A stretch of DNA of 37,928 nucleotides from Pseudomonadota bacterium (GCA_023458055.1 JAEXAW010000047.1:1-37928); one strand, 5' to 3'; shown: positions 17,509 to 25,232, counted from the first letter of the stretch. Program-made: numbers and translations. The notes: generated from the sequence alone by a model not told the origin.

Positions 17509-18607
17509 AGTTAGGCAGGGCGGATTGACGCTATATACGACGTCGATAAAGGTAAGAGATTTAGTCGCCGAAAATTTCTACAACGTAGAAACGCTTGATC
17601 CTGCCAGCGGCAACGACAAGGGCTATCAACGATTGCTAAATTCGGCTCGCGCCAAAAAATTGGCTGATTATATTGTTAAGGGTCAGGACAGCGCCGACGC
17701 CTTTCTCCCCACCTCGGTATTTTTAGCGACTGATAAAGAATTGCCCTTTGACGGCGACAAAAATCTGCTGGAAATTGATAGCGTCAGTGTCGGCCCCTTC
17801 AGTGTAGTAGATGGTCAGCATCGCCTCGAAGGCCTTAAACTGGCTGCCGAGAAAGACGAGCGCGTACTGGACTTTGAAGTACCCGTAAATATCGCTGTAA
17901 ATTTGCCAAAAATTGCACAAATGTGTCACTTTTTGATTGTCAATACCACTCAGAGAAGCGTTGATAAGTCGGTCGAACAAAGGATTGTGGCAAGACTGTC
18001 TGACGCTTTGGACGTCGAGGAACTTCCAAGTCTACCGAAATGGATACTAAACATAGTAGAACGTGGCGAGGTCGAAAAGGCGGTAAAATACGTTGATTAC
18101 CTGAATGATGATGCTACATCGCCTTGGCACAATAAAATTAAAATGGCTAATGAAACAAATAATTCAGGAACTGTAAATCAACAATCTTTTGTTAAAGCGA
18201 TTGTCAAATATGTGTTAAATGCCAACAACCCTTTAGCAATATTAAATGATTTCGACAAAGAAAAGAAGATATTTTCTAATTACTGGAGAGCCATCGCAAA
18301 TATTTTAGATGATGAGTCCGATAGCGTGTTATATAAATACAACGGGGTAGAGCTGTTTTGCAAATTCAGCATTCCGTTCTTTATGAAGTTGCAAGATCGC
18401 GGTAGTTTCACCGTCCAGACAATGCAGGCGCTTCTTCAATCCTGTCTCGATAATGTCGAGGGGGAGTATGCAGGCGTGGGGCATTCGGATTGGTGGGCGA
18501 AAGGCGGAAAGGCCAGCTTCATGAATTCTGGGGCGATCAACGTTGTCAGTCAAGAAATGACCAAGGCATTGCATAAGGCGTCGACTGCGGGTGCGATAGA
18601 GATATGA
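17480..18607 (+). CDS. DGQHR-domain (DndB-like) protein
   Basis: A 375-residue protein with the DGQHR signature at 111-115 (FSVVDGQHRLEGL) and the second family motif FLIVNTTQRSVDKS (151-164), typical of DndB/DpdB-type proteins. DndB is the repressor and accessory factor of phosphorothioate DNA modification, and DGQHR proteins also occur in several anti-phage islands. No dnd, dpt or dpd genes are present here. The ATG follows gaaagg at a good distance. The gene is AT-rich (18 of 60 bases are G/C at 18121-18180 and again at 18241-18300) with many AAT, AAA and TTA codons, unlike its neighbours, so recent acquisition is likely. Its TGA overlaps the ATG of the GIY-YIG gene (ATGA), implying coupled translation. 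A DNA-sensing or regulatory role for the partner nuclease is inference. Confidence 0.85.
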   Translation: MTNISAPAARVRQGGLTLYTTSIKVRDLVAENFYNVETLDPASGNDKGYQRLLNSARAKKLADYIVKGQDSADAFLPTSVFLATDKELPFDGDKNLLEIDSVSVGPFSVVDGQHRLEGLKLAAEKDERVLDFEVPVNIAVNLPKIAQMCHFLIVNTTQRSVDKSVEQRIVARLSDALDVEELPSLPKWILNIVERGEVEKAVKYVDYLNDDATSPWHNKIKMANETNNSGTVNQQSFVKAIVKYVLNANNPLAILNDFDKEKKIFSNYWRAIANILDDESDSVLYKYNGVELFCKFSIPFFMKLQDRGSFTVQTMQALLQSCLDNVEGEYAGVGHSDWWAKGGKASFMNSGAINVVSQEMTKALHKASTAGAIEI

Positions 18608-18942
18608 TTGTCAGTGATTTGTTGCCTGCTCCGTCCGAGTTTTGCCGGTTCCACCGCAGCAAGCAAAAATTTGTACCCCTATTTTCCGGATGCTATGTGT
18701 TAACCACAATTGACGGTACGATTTTATATATAGGGTTGGCGACCAACCTGAGATCGCGAATAGGCCAACATCTCGACAGCCCAGGGAAAACGGAACCGAC
18801 GGCACAAGGGCGAGCCGTAAAATTTTACTGGATGAAGTTTGATAACATCCAACAACTCGAGCGAACCTGGTTAAATGCGCATATCGCTACCGAAGGAAAA
18901 ATGCCCGTTCTCAACGCGCACTTTTCCCCAATATCAATATAG
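18604..18942 (+). CDS. Small stand-alone GIY-YIG nuclease-fold protein
   Basis: A 112-residue protein made up almost entirely of a GIY-YIG domain. The motifs are GCY (29-31, for GIY), YIG (42-44), Arg50 and Arg52 in NLRSRIGQH, His56, Glu86 in QLERTWL and Asn104 in PVLNAH. All catalytic-type residues of the family are therefore present, suggesting an active metal-dependent DNA nuclease with no DNA-binding domain of its own. It overlaps the DGQHR gene by 4 nt and presumably works with that protein. Its stop lies 3 bp from the 3' end of the convergent rsfS, so there is no terminator between them. Low GC in its first half matches the DGQHR gene. Confidence 0.85.
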   Translation: MIVSDLLPAPSEFCRFHRSKQKFVPLFSGCYVLTTIDGTILYIGLATNLRSRIGQHLDSPGKTEPTAQGRAVKFYWMKFDNIQQLERTWLNAHIATEGKMPVLNAHFSPISI

Positions 18943-18945
18943 CCT

Positions 18946-19392
18946 CTAATTCAAATCCGGGCCGTTGAACTCCGCTGCTGTCGGCGGAGCTTCGGGGGCG
19001 TCTTCGAAACCCCACATGCGTTCGAGGTTATAAAAGCTCCTGACTTCCGGGCGGAACAGGTGGATGATGATATCCCCCGCATCGATCAGCACCCAGTCGG
19101 CGGCCGGGAGCCCTTCGACCTTGGCGAGGACGCCCGCCTCCTTCTTTAATTTTTCGGCAAGCTTGTTCGCGATCGCGGCGACATGGCGCGTCGAACGACC
19201 GCTTGCGATCACCATATAATCGGCGATGCTGCTCTTGCCCGCGAGCGGAATGGAGATGGTTTCGATGGCCTGTTCCTCGTCGAGATGCGCGAGCACAAGC
19301 GTGTGGAGGGCCTCAGCTTCGGCGTCGACCGCAGCGCCGGAAACGGCGGGTGCGACGGCCTTGGTTGCGGCTTCTAGGTTACCAGCTATCAA
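18946..19392 (-). CDS. rsfS: Ribosome silencing factor RsfS
   Basis: A DUF143/Iojap protein that binds ribosomal protein uL14 and blocks subunit joining under nutrient limitation. The conserved core is seen in KSSIADYMVIASGRSTRHVAAIA and DWVLIDAGDIIIHLFRPEVRSFYNLERMW, with an acidic, Pro-rich C-terminal tail. The start is uncertain. A GTG at 19398 overlaps the Shine-Dalgarno (aaggag at 19403-19398), whereas the in-frame TTG at 19392 sits 5 nt after it; I chose TTG, giving 148 residues. It lies 97 bp downstream of nadD on the same strand (their usual order). Its usual 3' neighbour rlmH is 8.7 kb away. Confidence 0.92.
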   Translation of the reverse strand: MIAGNLEAATKAVAPAVSGAAVDAEAEALHTLVLAHLDEEQAIETISIPLAGKSSIADYMVIASGRSTRHVAAIANKLAEKLKKEAGVLAKVEGLPAADWVLIDAGDIIIHLFRPEVRSFYNLERMWGFEDAPEAPPTAAEFNGPDLN

Positions 19393-19489
19393 ATTCACTC
19401 CTTGTCATGCGGCGCGGATTTTCAACATGCTTTTCCAACCCGAGCGCCTTAGCCAGTGATATGGGGACCCCTCGCCTCCCCCGCAAGCA

Positions 19490-20125
19490 TCAACCAGCGA
19501 CAAGCCGCCGCGTGACCGGGTCACGGACAAGTTTGCCTGCAAAGCTCTGATACCAGTGGGGATTGGCCAGCCGGAGCTGCGTTGCCGAGCGCGGATCGGG
19601 TAGGAAGCGCAGGAACACAAGCGCCGGGGGTCTCCAGTGTGTCCACTTTGTCCTTTGGCTCGAGGGTCGGACATACCGCCCGAACCAGCTCATCGCGATA
19701 GCCGCGCGAGCATTATCATCATAACCCGGACGCGCGATAACTGCAATCGGCATTAAGCGCGCTATGTCGCGCCAGCGCCTCCATTGGTGGAATTGCGCGA
19801 GATTATCCGCACCCATCAACCAGATGAAGCGCCGGTCGGGGTAACGCGCGACCAGCTTTTTGAGCGTATCGACGGTGTAGCGGGTGCCCAATTCCGCCTC
19901 GATTGCGGTCGGTTTGATGCGCGAGCGCCGCGCCTGGCGCTTGGCCGAGGCCAGCCGCGCGGCGAGCGGCGCCATCCCCGCTTTGGGCTTCAATGGATTG
20001 CCCGGCGAAACCAGCCACCACAATTCGTCAAGCTCAAGCGCCTCGATCGCAAACTGGCTAATCGCCCGATGCCCGCCATGCGCGGGATTAAAACTGCCGC
20101 CAAGAAGGCCGGTGAAGATGGTCAT
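19490..20125 (-). CDS. nadD: Nicotinate-nucleotide adenylyltransferase NadD
   Basis: A 211-residue enzyme that makes nicotinate adenine dinucleotide from NaMN and ATP in NAD synthesis. The nucleotidyltransferase motif GGSFNPAHGGH (9-19) and the downstream RFIWLMGADNLAQFHQWRRW are diagnostic. The C-terminal ISxxxIR-like segment appears as VRPSSQRTKW and is diverged. The ATG at 20125 was chosen so that the protein starts MTIFTGLLGG; 34 upstream in-frame residues look noncoding. It heads the nadD-rsfS pair. It is followed by 97 bp containing no repeat. Confidence 0.95.
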   Translation of the reverse strand: MTIFTGLLGGSFNPAHGGHRAISQFAIEALELDELWWLVSPGNPLKPKAGMAPLAARLASAKRQARRSRIKPTAIEAELGTRYTVDTLKKLVARYPDRRFIWLMGADNLAQFHQWRRWRDIARLMPIAVIARPGYDDNARAAIAMSWFGRYVRPSSQRTKWTHWRPPALVFLRFLPDPRSATQLRLANPHWYQSFAGKLVRDPVTRRLVAG

Positions 20126-20214
20126 GGGATGGGGTGTAGCAGAGCGGATGGGGGAGGCAATAATTTGTGAGGGCTGGGCGGTTGGCGGACGGATGGAGAA
20201 ACGAGGCGGGCAAG

Positions 20215-20400
20215 CACACGCCCCCACCCTCCCTTTTCTAGGGAGGGCGCCCCCACCCTCCCTTTTTAGGGAGGGTCAAAAAACGGCACGTTTTTTGGGG
20301 TGGGTATCGTGGCGCGCAATAACTGAGACGCTTTACCCACCCCGAAAATCGCTACGCAATTTCCGACCCTCCCTCGTGAGGGAGGGTGGGGCGCGGTGTG
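20215..20400. repeat. Intergenic hairpin-repeat cluster 4
   Basis: A family A pair lies between nadD and the PspA gene: two tandem ccaccctccctttt(n)agggagggcg/tc units (20223-20278), then caaaaaacggcacg, ggggtgggta, a variable spacer, and the reverse module ttacccaccccgaaaatcg ... ccgaccctccctcgtgag. The flanks 20126-20214 and 20401-20440 hold nothing I can identify. Confidence 0.8.
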
Positions 20401-20440
20401 CATTGCCCCTTGATCGCGCGGGAGCGCGACCGAGCTGGCC

Positions 20441-21085
20441 TTATTTCTTCTTCGAACCCTTGTTACCGTCCTTGAGGGCGGCAAGGCGGGCGTCGAGGTC
20501 GGCGGCGCTGCGCAGTTGGTCGATTTCGGCAACCGCATCAATGGTTTCGACCGAAGGCGCCATGGTAAAGCCGTTGACCCGTTCAAAGCTGCTGCGGGCG
20601 CGATCAAGGCGCGCGGCGAGCGCTTCGTCGCTATAGCCCGGCGCAACGTCGAGATAGCGGTTGGTCGCAGCGGCCGCTTCGGTCGCGTCGAGCACCTTTT
20701 TCATTTCGGTGCGCTCGGCGGTGAGTTCAGCCATCGCCTCTTCGAGCTTATTGCCTTCCGCAACCGCTTCGGTCGCGACGCGAACGTGCAGATCGCGCTG
20801 CTTTTCGAGATCAATCACGCGGGCAAGCGCGCCGCGGGCAAGATCATCGCGCTCTTCGTCGAGCGCATAACGCGCCTTGGCATTGAGCTCTTCAATTTGC
20901 GTATCGAACGTTTTTTGCAGCCGTTCCGCCTGAACGCGGCGCGCGGCGAGCTTGGCATGTTGCTGGCGCATACGTTCACTCACCCGGTCCATTTCGCGGA
21001 TCGTTTCGCGCATAACAACGGTCGGATTCGCGGCCTCGAGCCGGTCCACCGCATCTTCGGCGCGGCCCGAAACCAGGCGCTGCAT
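20441..21085 (-). CDS. PspA/IM30-family protein
   Basis: A 214-residue, almost fully helical protein, rich in Glu, Arg and Ala, with continuous heptad-like repeats from about 15 to 150 (RETIREMDRVSERMRQQHAK, RYALDEERDDLARGALARVI). This is the PspA/Vipp1 pattern, in which proteins coat and stabilise stressed inner membranes. The C-terminus is short and Lys-rich (NKGSKKK). A second helix pair (YSDEALAARLDRARSSFERV) completes the fold. The start is uncertain: the ATG at 21085 was used, but a TTG about 12 nt upstream (LLSRMQRL) with aaggcag in front is equally plausible. No pspF, pspB or pspC genes are nearby. Confidence 0.75.
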   Translation of the reverse strand: MQRLVSGRAEDAVDRLEAANPTVVMRETIREMDRVSERMRQQHAKLAARRVQAERLQKTFDTQIEELNAKARYALDEERDDLARGALARVIDLEKQRDLHVRVATEAVAEGNKLEEAMAELTAERTEMKKVLDATEAAAATNRYLDVAPGYSDEALAARLDRARSSFERVNGFTMAPSVETIDAVAEIDQLRSAADLDARLAALKDGNKGSKKK

Positions 21086-21300
21086 ACGGCTCAACAATGA
21101 TTCTGCCTTTGGATAGTTCTCCCCTGTAACGGTACCGTAAATTATGCGGCAAATTGGTTTAGCGAAAGTAAATTTCTTTTCGCCGGAACATGCTTTTTCG
21201 GTACCGGTCTGGCGCGAAGGGTTGCGGGTAACCATCCGGCCCGCGGAGGCGCAAATGCAACCATCCGGTTCAGGCGCGCGGGCTATCGGTGAACGCAAGC
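21086..21300 (-). promoter_or_regulatory. Upstream region of the PspA-like gene
   Basis: Repeat-free gap with an AT-rich patch around 21138-21185 that is the likely promoter area for the minus-strand PspA gene. The minus-strand sequence aggggag and aaaggcag just before the gene may serve as ribosome sites for alternative starts. No sigma-54 (GG-N10-GC) site was convincingly seen. Confidence 0.35.
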
Positions 21301-22012
21301 GGAGGAAGGGTGCGCATCGGCGGCCGTGGCTTAAACCATTCCGCCCGCTCGTCGCGGGCGACCCCTCCGTCAGTTGCTGGTGCAACTGCCACCTCCCCAT
21401 CGCCTTTGGCGACAGGGAGGAGCTTGAAACGCGCCCCCACCCTCCCTTTTCTAGGGAGGGTCAAAAGTCCGCAGGACTTTTGGGGTGGGTACGGGGAAGG
21501 CTGGGTCGGAGAGGTTTTACCCACCCCGAAAAATTGTTCCAATTTTTCGACCCTCCCTGGTGAGGGAGGGTGAAGGGCCGCGCGCGCAAGATCCTCCCTC
21601 ACTAGGGAGGGTGGAGCGCCGCGCGTGCAAGATCCTCCCTGTTGCCGCAGGCAATGGGGAGGGGGACCGTCCGCGTAGCGGATGGTGGAGGGGTCGCGAG
21701 GCGCGAGCCGCGCGGGCGGGCTATCGGGGAACGCCAGCGTAGAAAGGGTGTGCATCGTCAGCCGTGGCTTAAACCGTTCCGCCCGCTCGTCGCGGGCGAC
21801 CCCTCCGTCAGCCCTTCGGGCTGCCACCACCCCATCGCCTTTGGCGACAGGGAGGAGCTTGAAACGCCCCCCACCCACCCTTTTCTAGGGAGGGTCAAAA
21901 GTCCGCAGGACTTTTGGGGTGGGTAGCGAAGCGCAAGAACGGAGAGGTTTTACCCACCCCGAAAAATCTATGATTTTTCGACCCTCCCTCGTGAGGGAGG
22001 GTGGGAGGCTTG
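21301..22012. repeat. Intergenic hairpin-repeat cluster 5
   Basis: No gene seen over about 700 bp. It has two near-duplicate arrays, about 21290-21580 and 21725-22012. Each contains a ggcttaaaccgttccgcccg-type module (one copy has ...aaaccattccg), cgcgggcgacccctccgtcag, a variable hairpin (ttgctggtgcaa in one, cccttcgggctg in the other), ccccatcgcctttggcgaca and then a family A pair. The stretch between them holds family B (ggcaatggggagggggacc with ttgccgcaggcaa). Confidence 0.85.
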
Positions 22013-22014
22013 CG

Positions 22015-22662
22015 TTAAAATTGCACGCCCAGCGCCGCGCCCAAGTCCGCCAGCGCCTGTTCGCCGCTCGTCACCTTGATCGCGTGCATGCCCATTGCCG
22101 CTGCCGGTTTGCAGTTGATGCCGAGATCGTCGAGATAGACGCACTGCGCCGGTTCCACGCCGAGCGCATCGCACATCATCGCGTAAATGCGCGGATCGGG
22201 TTTGCGCACCCCCGCTTTCGAGCTTTCGATAATATGGTCAAAGCGGGTCATCGCGTCCGCCACCGCAGCAGCTTTGGCGGGGCTCATCGCCATGCCGGGG
22301 CCTTCGCCCGCCGGGACATTATTGGTGATGCAGCCGAGCCGGTAGCCTTCGCGCTTCAGCCGGTCCATCGCCGCGACCATGGCAGGGCGGACATCGCCCG
22401 CCAGCCGTTCGAGCACCGCCGCGCCTTCCAGCGTCACGCCAAGTGCCGCGGCTTCCTCCGCGAACAAACGGTCGAAGCGGCGTTCATCAATCTCCGCACG
22501 TTCAAACTGCGCCCAGGCGTTGCTATCGGGATTGGTCGCATTGATCCGCCGCACGGTATCGCGCGGCAATCCCCGCTCCGCCTCAAGCGCGTGAAAGGCT
22601 TCGAACGGCGAGCTGGTAATCACCCCGCCGAAATCGAAAATGACCGTGGAAAAATGGCTCAC
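22015..22662 (-). CDS. HAD-IA family hydrolase
   Basis: A 215-residue haloacid-dehalogenase-type phosphatase. Motif I is VIFDFGGVI with nucleophile Asp10, where the second acid is Gly, as in the YihX/ACAD10-like branch. Motif II is LGCITNN, motif III is SSKAGVRKPDP (Lys) and motif IV is VYLDDLGIN. The substrate is unknown; family members act on sugar phosphates or haloacids. The GTG at 22662 was chosen because it overlaps the TGA of the preceding gene (GTGA), giving translational coupling, and because the conserved fold begins right after it. It is the last gene of a three-gene minus-strand run. Confidence 0.85.
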   Translation of the reverse strand: MSHFSTVIFDFGGVITSSPFEAFHALEAERGLPRDTVRRINATNPDSNAWAQFERAEIDERRFDRLFAEEAAALGVTLEGAAVLERLAGDVRPAMVAAMDRLKREGYRLGCITNNVPAGEGPGMAMSPAKAAAVADAMTRFDHIIESSKAGVRKPDPRIYAMMCDALGVEPAQCVYLDDLGINCKPAAAMGMHAIKVTSGEQALADLGAALGVQF

Positions 22663-23159
22663 CCGGCAGCGATCGCCCGCACCGGATAATCTTCCGCCAT
22701 CGCCGGACAACGTCCAATGCGGAAGATATTGCCGTCATCTTCAAACCATTCGGTCGAGATGAATTCGTCCGTGTCGGCGGCGCTATGGTGCACACAGATT
22801 TCCGCCTGTTTGCCATTGGGCGCAATCGCGACCGTCCAATTGTCGGTATCACAAGCGCGATGCGCGCATCCGGCAAAGACGATGCGGTTATTTTTGCGGA
22901 AAATCTGACTGCTGACGCCGTTACTGGTATAGATGAAATCGCGGTCGGCCTTGCTCTTGACCAGCCGCGTGATCGCGGCGCGGACCGAAGGCTGCTGGAG
23001 GATCGTCTTGCCGCCGACCTTGTCGAACGGATATTTGCCGACATAGACCCCGAGGTTGACCGAAGCCGCCTTTTTGGCAGGCGCGGCGGACAGCGTGACG
23101 CCGGTGAGGGCAAGGCCGGAAAGCGCCAGCGCGGCTGCGGCTAATATCGATTTTTTCAT
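22659..23159 (-). CDS. Exported protein, possibly Ivy-like lysozyme inhibitor
   Basis: A 166-residue periplasmic protein with a signal peptide (MKKSILAAAALALSGLAL, likely cleavage near Ala26). The mature part shows GKYPFDKVGGKTI ... VRAAITRLVK, then RIVFAGCAHRACD with Cys98-x4-Cys103, and later AEICVHHS (Cys122) and a WFEDDGN element. A C-x4-C loop after a beta strand and before an AIA strand recalls the CKPHDC loop of Ivy, which plugs the lysozyme active site. The His is shifted by one position, so the match is tentative. ggagagaa before the ATG supports the start. It is coupled to the HAD gene by a 4-nt overlap. Otherwise of unknown function. Confidence 0.65.
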   Translation of the reverse strand: MKKSILAAAALALSGLALTGVTLSAAPAKKAASVNLGVYVGKYPFDKVGGKTILQQPSVRAAITRLVKSKADRDFIYTSNGVSSQIFRKNNRIVFAGCAHRACDTDNWTVAIAPNGKQAEICVHHSAADTDEFISTEWFEDDGNIFRIGRCPAMAEDYPVRAIAAG

Positions 23160-23221
23160 TGCTTCATTCTCTCCCAACATCGTTTCAACCATTCCGCCTG
23201 CTGGCACAGGCACCCTCTTAT

Positions 23222-24148
23222 TCATCCTTCATATACCAGTTTTAACCCCGCCCTTGGCCAGTCCATGCGGATCAGGCGGCCGGTGGCGGACAGGGTAATA
23301 TAGGCGGTCTTGCGGTCCGTGCCGCCCCAGCAGATGTTGGTGGTAAAGGGGTCGTCGGTGGGGACAAAATCGACCAGCTTGCCATCGGGCGCGACCACGC
23401 TGATGCCGCTTTCGCCGATGGTCGCAACGCAGATATTGCCGCCCTCCTCGACGCCCAGACTATCGAAAAACGCAAAGCCTGCGGGCGAATAGAGGAACTG
23501 CCCGCCAGCGCCAGCAAGGCCCGGGACCGGGGCGATCTCGCCGGGGGCTGCGATATCGAACGCCCACAGCTTGCAGGTATAGGTTTCGGCGACATAGAGC
23601 CGCTTACCGTCGGGCGACAGGCCGATGCCGTTGGGGTTTTCGAGCGGGAAGATCACCTCCTTGAGGCTGCTTCCGTCCGCCTTGGCATAGAAAACCCCGA
23701 CAATGTCGCGCGACCGCTCGCGGGTCTTGCCATGATCGGTGAACCAGAAACCGCCCGCATCGTCGAACACAATATCGTTGGGGCCGCAGAGTTTGCAGCC
23801 GAAATCGCCATCCTTGTAGAGCGTTTCCACCGCCCCCGTCGCCATATCGACGCGCTGGATCGAGCCGCCCTGATAGTCCGCCGCGGTGCCATGCGGGGTG
23901 AGCAATCCCGGCATCGGCTGAGCCCAGCCAAAGCCGCCATTATTGCAGACATAAAGCTTGCCATCGGGGCCGATTGCAAGGCCGTTGGGGCCGCCGCCCA
24001 CCTCGGCCACGGTCGATGTCGTGCCGTCCGCCGCGACGCGCGTAATCCGCCCCGCCGCAATCTCGACCAGCACCACGCTCCCGTCCGCGAGCGCCACCGG
24101 TCCTTCGGGAAATTGCAATCCTTGCGCGACAACATGTTGGGCCAGCAT
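23222..24148 (-). CDS. SMP-30/gluconolactonase/LRE-family protein
   Basis: A 308-residue six-bladed beta-propeller lactonase. Characteristic strands include FPEGPVALADGSVVLVEIAAG with the metal-ligand Glu14, GGPNGLAIGPDGKLYV, CGPNDIVFDDAGGFWFTD, NPNGIGLSPDGKRLYVAET and a late SPAGFAFFD. The Asn and Asp residues in PNGLA, PNDIVFD and PNGIGLS are the usual Ca2+ ligands. It has no signal peptide and is probably a cytoplasmic lactone or ester hydrolase of unknown substrate. It lies 62 bp upstream of the exported protein gene on the same strand and may lead the operon. Confidence 0.88.
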   Translation of the reverse strand: MLAQHVVAQGLQFPEGPVALADGSVVLVEIAAGRITRVAADGTTSTVAEVGGGPNGLAIGPDGKLYVCNNGGFGWAQPMPGLLTPHGTAADYQGGSIQRVDMATGAVETLYKDGDFGCKLCGPNDIVFDDAGGFWFTDHGKTRERSRDIVGVFYAKADGSSLKEVIFPLENPNGIGLSPDGKRLYVAETYTCKLWAFDIAAPGEIAPVPGLAGAGGQFLYSPAGFAFFDSLGVEEGGNICVATIGESGISVVAPDGKLVDFVPTDDPFTTNICWGGTDRKTAYITLSATGRLIRMDWPRAGLKLVYEG

Positions 24149-24280
24149 GAAAGCGTCTCTCCTCGGTCGTGCCGCCCGTCAATGGCGGAAAGGCGGGTGG
24201 TGGCAGACAGCTTTTCACAAATAAGGAGCGGCGGCAAGAAAAGCCTGCCGCCGCCCCGGATTTTGTTTATCGGCTGTGGA

Positions 24281-24406
24281 TCAGCCCTTCGCCGATGCAT
24301 CCGAAACATTGTCCGGACCGACCGTTTTGGGGTCTTGCAAGGCGTCGTCGCGCGACACGATGCGGCCCCTGCGATTGGCGGTGCGAAGGCGTTTGAGTTT
24401 CTTCAT
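24281..24406 (-). CDS. Small basic protein (41 aa)
   Basis: A short frame that starts MKKLKRLRTANRRGRIVSR and ends DNVSDASAKG. Its basic N-terminal half suggests nucleic-acid or ribosome contact. aagaaagatgaaccc precedes the ATG. It is the last member of the minus-strand run that includes the ribosome-hibernation-type gene, 46 bp after the host-attachment gene. Not a family I recognise; coding status is supported by context and by a sensible amino-acid mix. Confidence 0.5.
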   Translation of the reverse strand: MKKLKRLRTANRRGRIVSRDDALQDPKTVGPDNVSDASAKG

Positions 24407-24452
24407 GGGTTCATCTTTCTTCGTGAAATTGGAAGGGAGCGTGGGGGCGCGA

Positions 24453-24860
24453 TCACGCCGCGAGGATCGCCTGTTCGACCTCTTGCACCGGACGATTGGT
24501 CAGCGCTTTGCCAACCTCGCCGATCAGCCGTGCTTCCAGTTCCTTATGATAATGGCGGCGCAATTCGCCGAGCGAGCGCGCGTCCGCAACAATCACCAGC
24601 TCATCAATCTTGTTGGTCAGCACCGCATGGTTGAGCCATTCCGCGGCGGCCGAAACATGGGCCGCTTCGTTGAGATCATCGCCGCGGTGCTGGCTGGTGG
24701 TGATCGAGTGGCGCATCTTGCCCTGGCTCTTGTTGGTCGCATCGACCGCCGGCTCCTGGCCTTCGCCAAGATTGGGATGCACCGCATCGCCGGTATTGCG
24801 CAACAGCACAAACCGTTCGCCGTCAATCACCGCGACATGCGCGCCGGATGGGAGTTTCAT
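24453..24860 (-). CDS. Host-attachment protein (baeRF12-like, COG5622)
   Basis: A 135-residue protein. Features of the family are seen: HVAVIDGERFVLLRNTGD near the start, a central variable loop, and DELVIVADARSLGELRRHYH plus a C-terminal helix. The family is named after an Agrobacterium gene needed for attachment to host cells but is related to the central domain of eukaryotic release factor eRF1 (baeRF), so a ribosome-associated role fits better. It sits 47 bp after the hibernation-factor gene behind an EcfG-like promoter, suggesting a general stress response function (inference). Confidence 0.8.
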   Translation of the reverse strand: MKLPSGAHVAVIDGERFVLLRNTGDAVHPNLGEGQEPAVDATNKSQGKMRHSITTSQHRGDDLNEAAHVSAAAEWLNHAVLTNKIDELVIVADARSLGELRRHYHKELEARLIGEVGKALTNRPVQEVEQAILAA

Positions 24861-24907
24861 ATCAGTTTTCCTTCAGAAAATGGGGGTCAAGGGCGCGGCG
24901 ACACCGC

Positions 24908-25231
24908 CTACCAGCGAACGCGATCCGCCTTGCCGAACACGCTGTCAAAGCGGGTGACGAGCTTGCCGAGCGCAGCGTTGACTGCCTGCATCGGCTCACC
25001 GGCGCGGTCGGAAACCTTGATCGGATCGCCATTGGCAGGACGCGCTTCCAAGGTCGCTTCGACGCCATCCGGACGGTTATTTTCGCCGTCAATGTCGCGC
25101 ACATGCACTTCGATGCGCGTCAGACGGTCGCCAAAGCGCGTGGTCAGCCGATCACGCAGCCGCTCTTCAACCTCTTGTTCGAGCGCCATGGTGCCTTCGA
25201 TACGATTATCGGTGTTAACCTGAATATCCAT
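24908..25231 (-). CDS. HPF/RaiA-family ribosome-associated protein
   Basis: A 107-residue short-form sigma-54 modulation/S30EA protein. The pattern DNRIEG ... LEQEVEERLRDRLTTRFGDRLTRIEVHVRDIDGENN ... VEATLEARPANGDPIKVSDRAGEPMQAVNAALGKLVTRFDSVFGK has the alternating strand-helix order and the Asp/Asn-rich turn of hibernation factors. It lacks the long-form dimerisation tail. Its ATG follows the TAA of the preceding gene by one base, so translation is coupled. Expected to bind idle ribosomes under stress; inferred from family and promoter. Confidence 0.8.
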   Translation of the reverse strand: MDIQVNTDNRIEGTMALEQEVEERLRDRLTTRFGDRLTRIEVHVRDIDGENNRPDGVEATLEARPANGDPIKVSDRAGEPMQAVNAALGKLVTRFDSVFGKADRVRW

Positions 25232-25232
25232 C

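Noticed and set aside
17480..18607. Dnd phosphorothioation locus (dndB)
   Set aside because: The DGQHR motif is shared with DndB, but no dndA, C, D or E gene is in the window.
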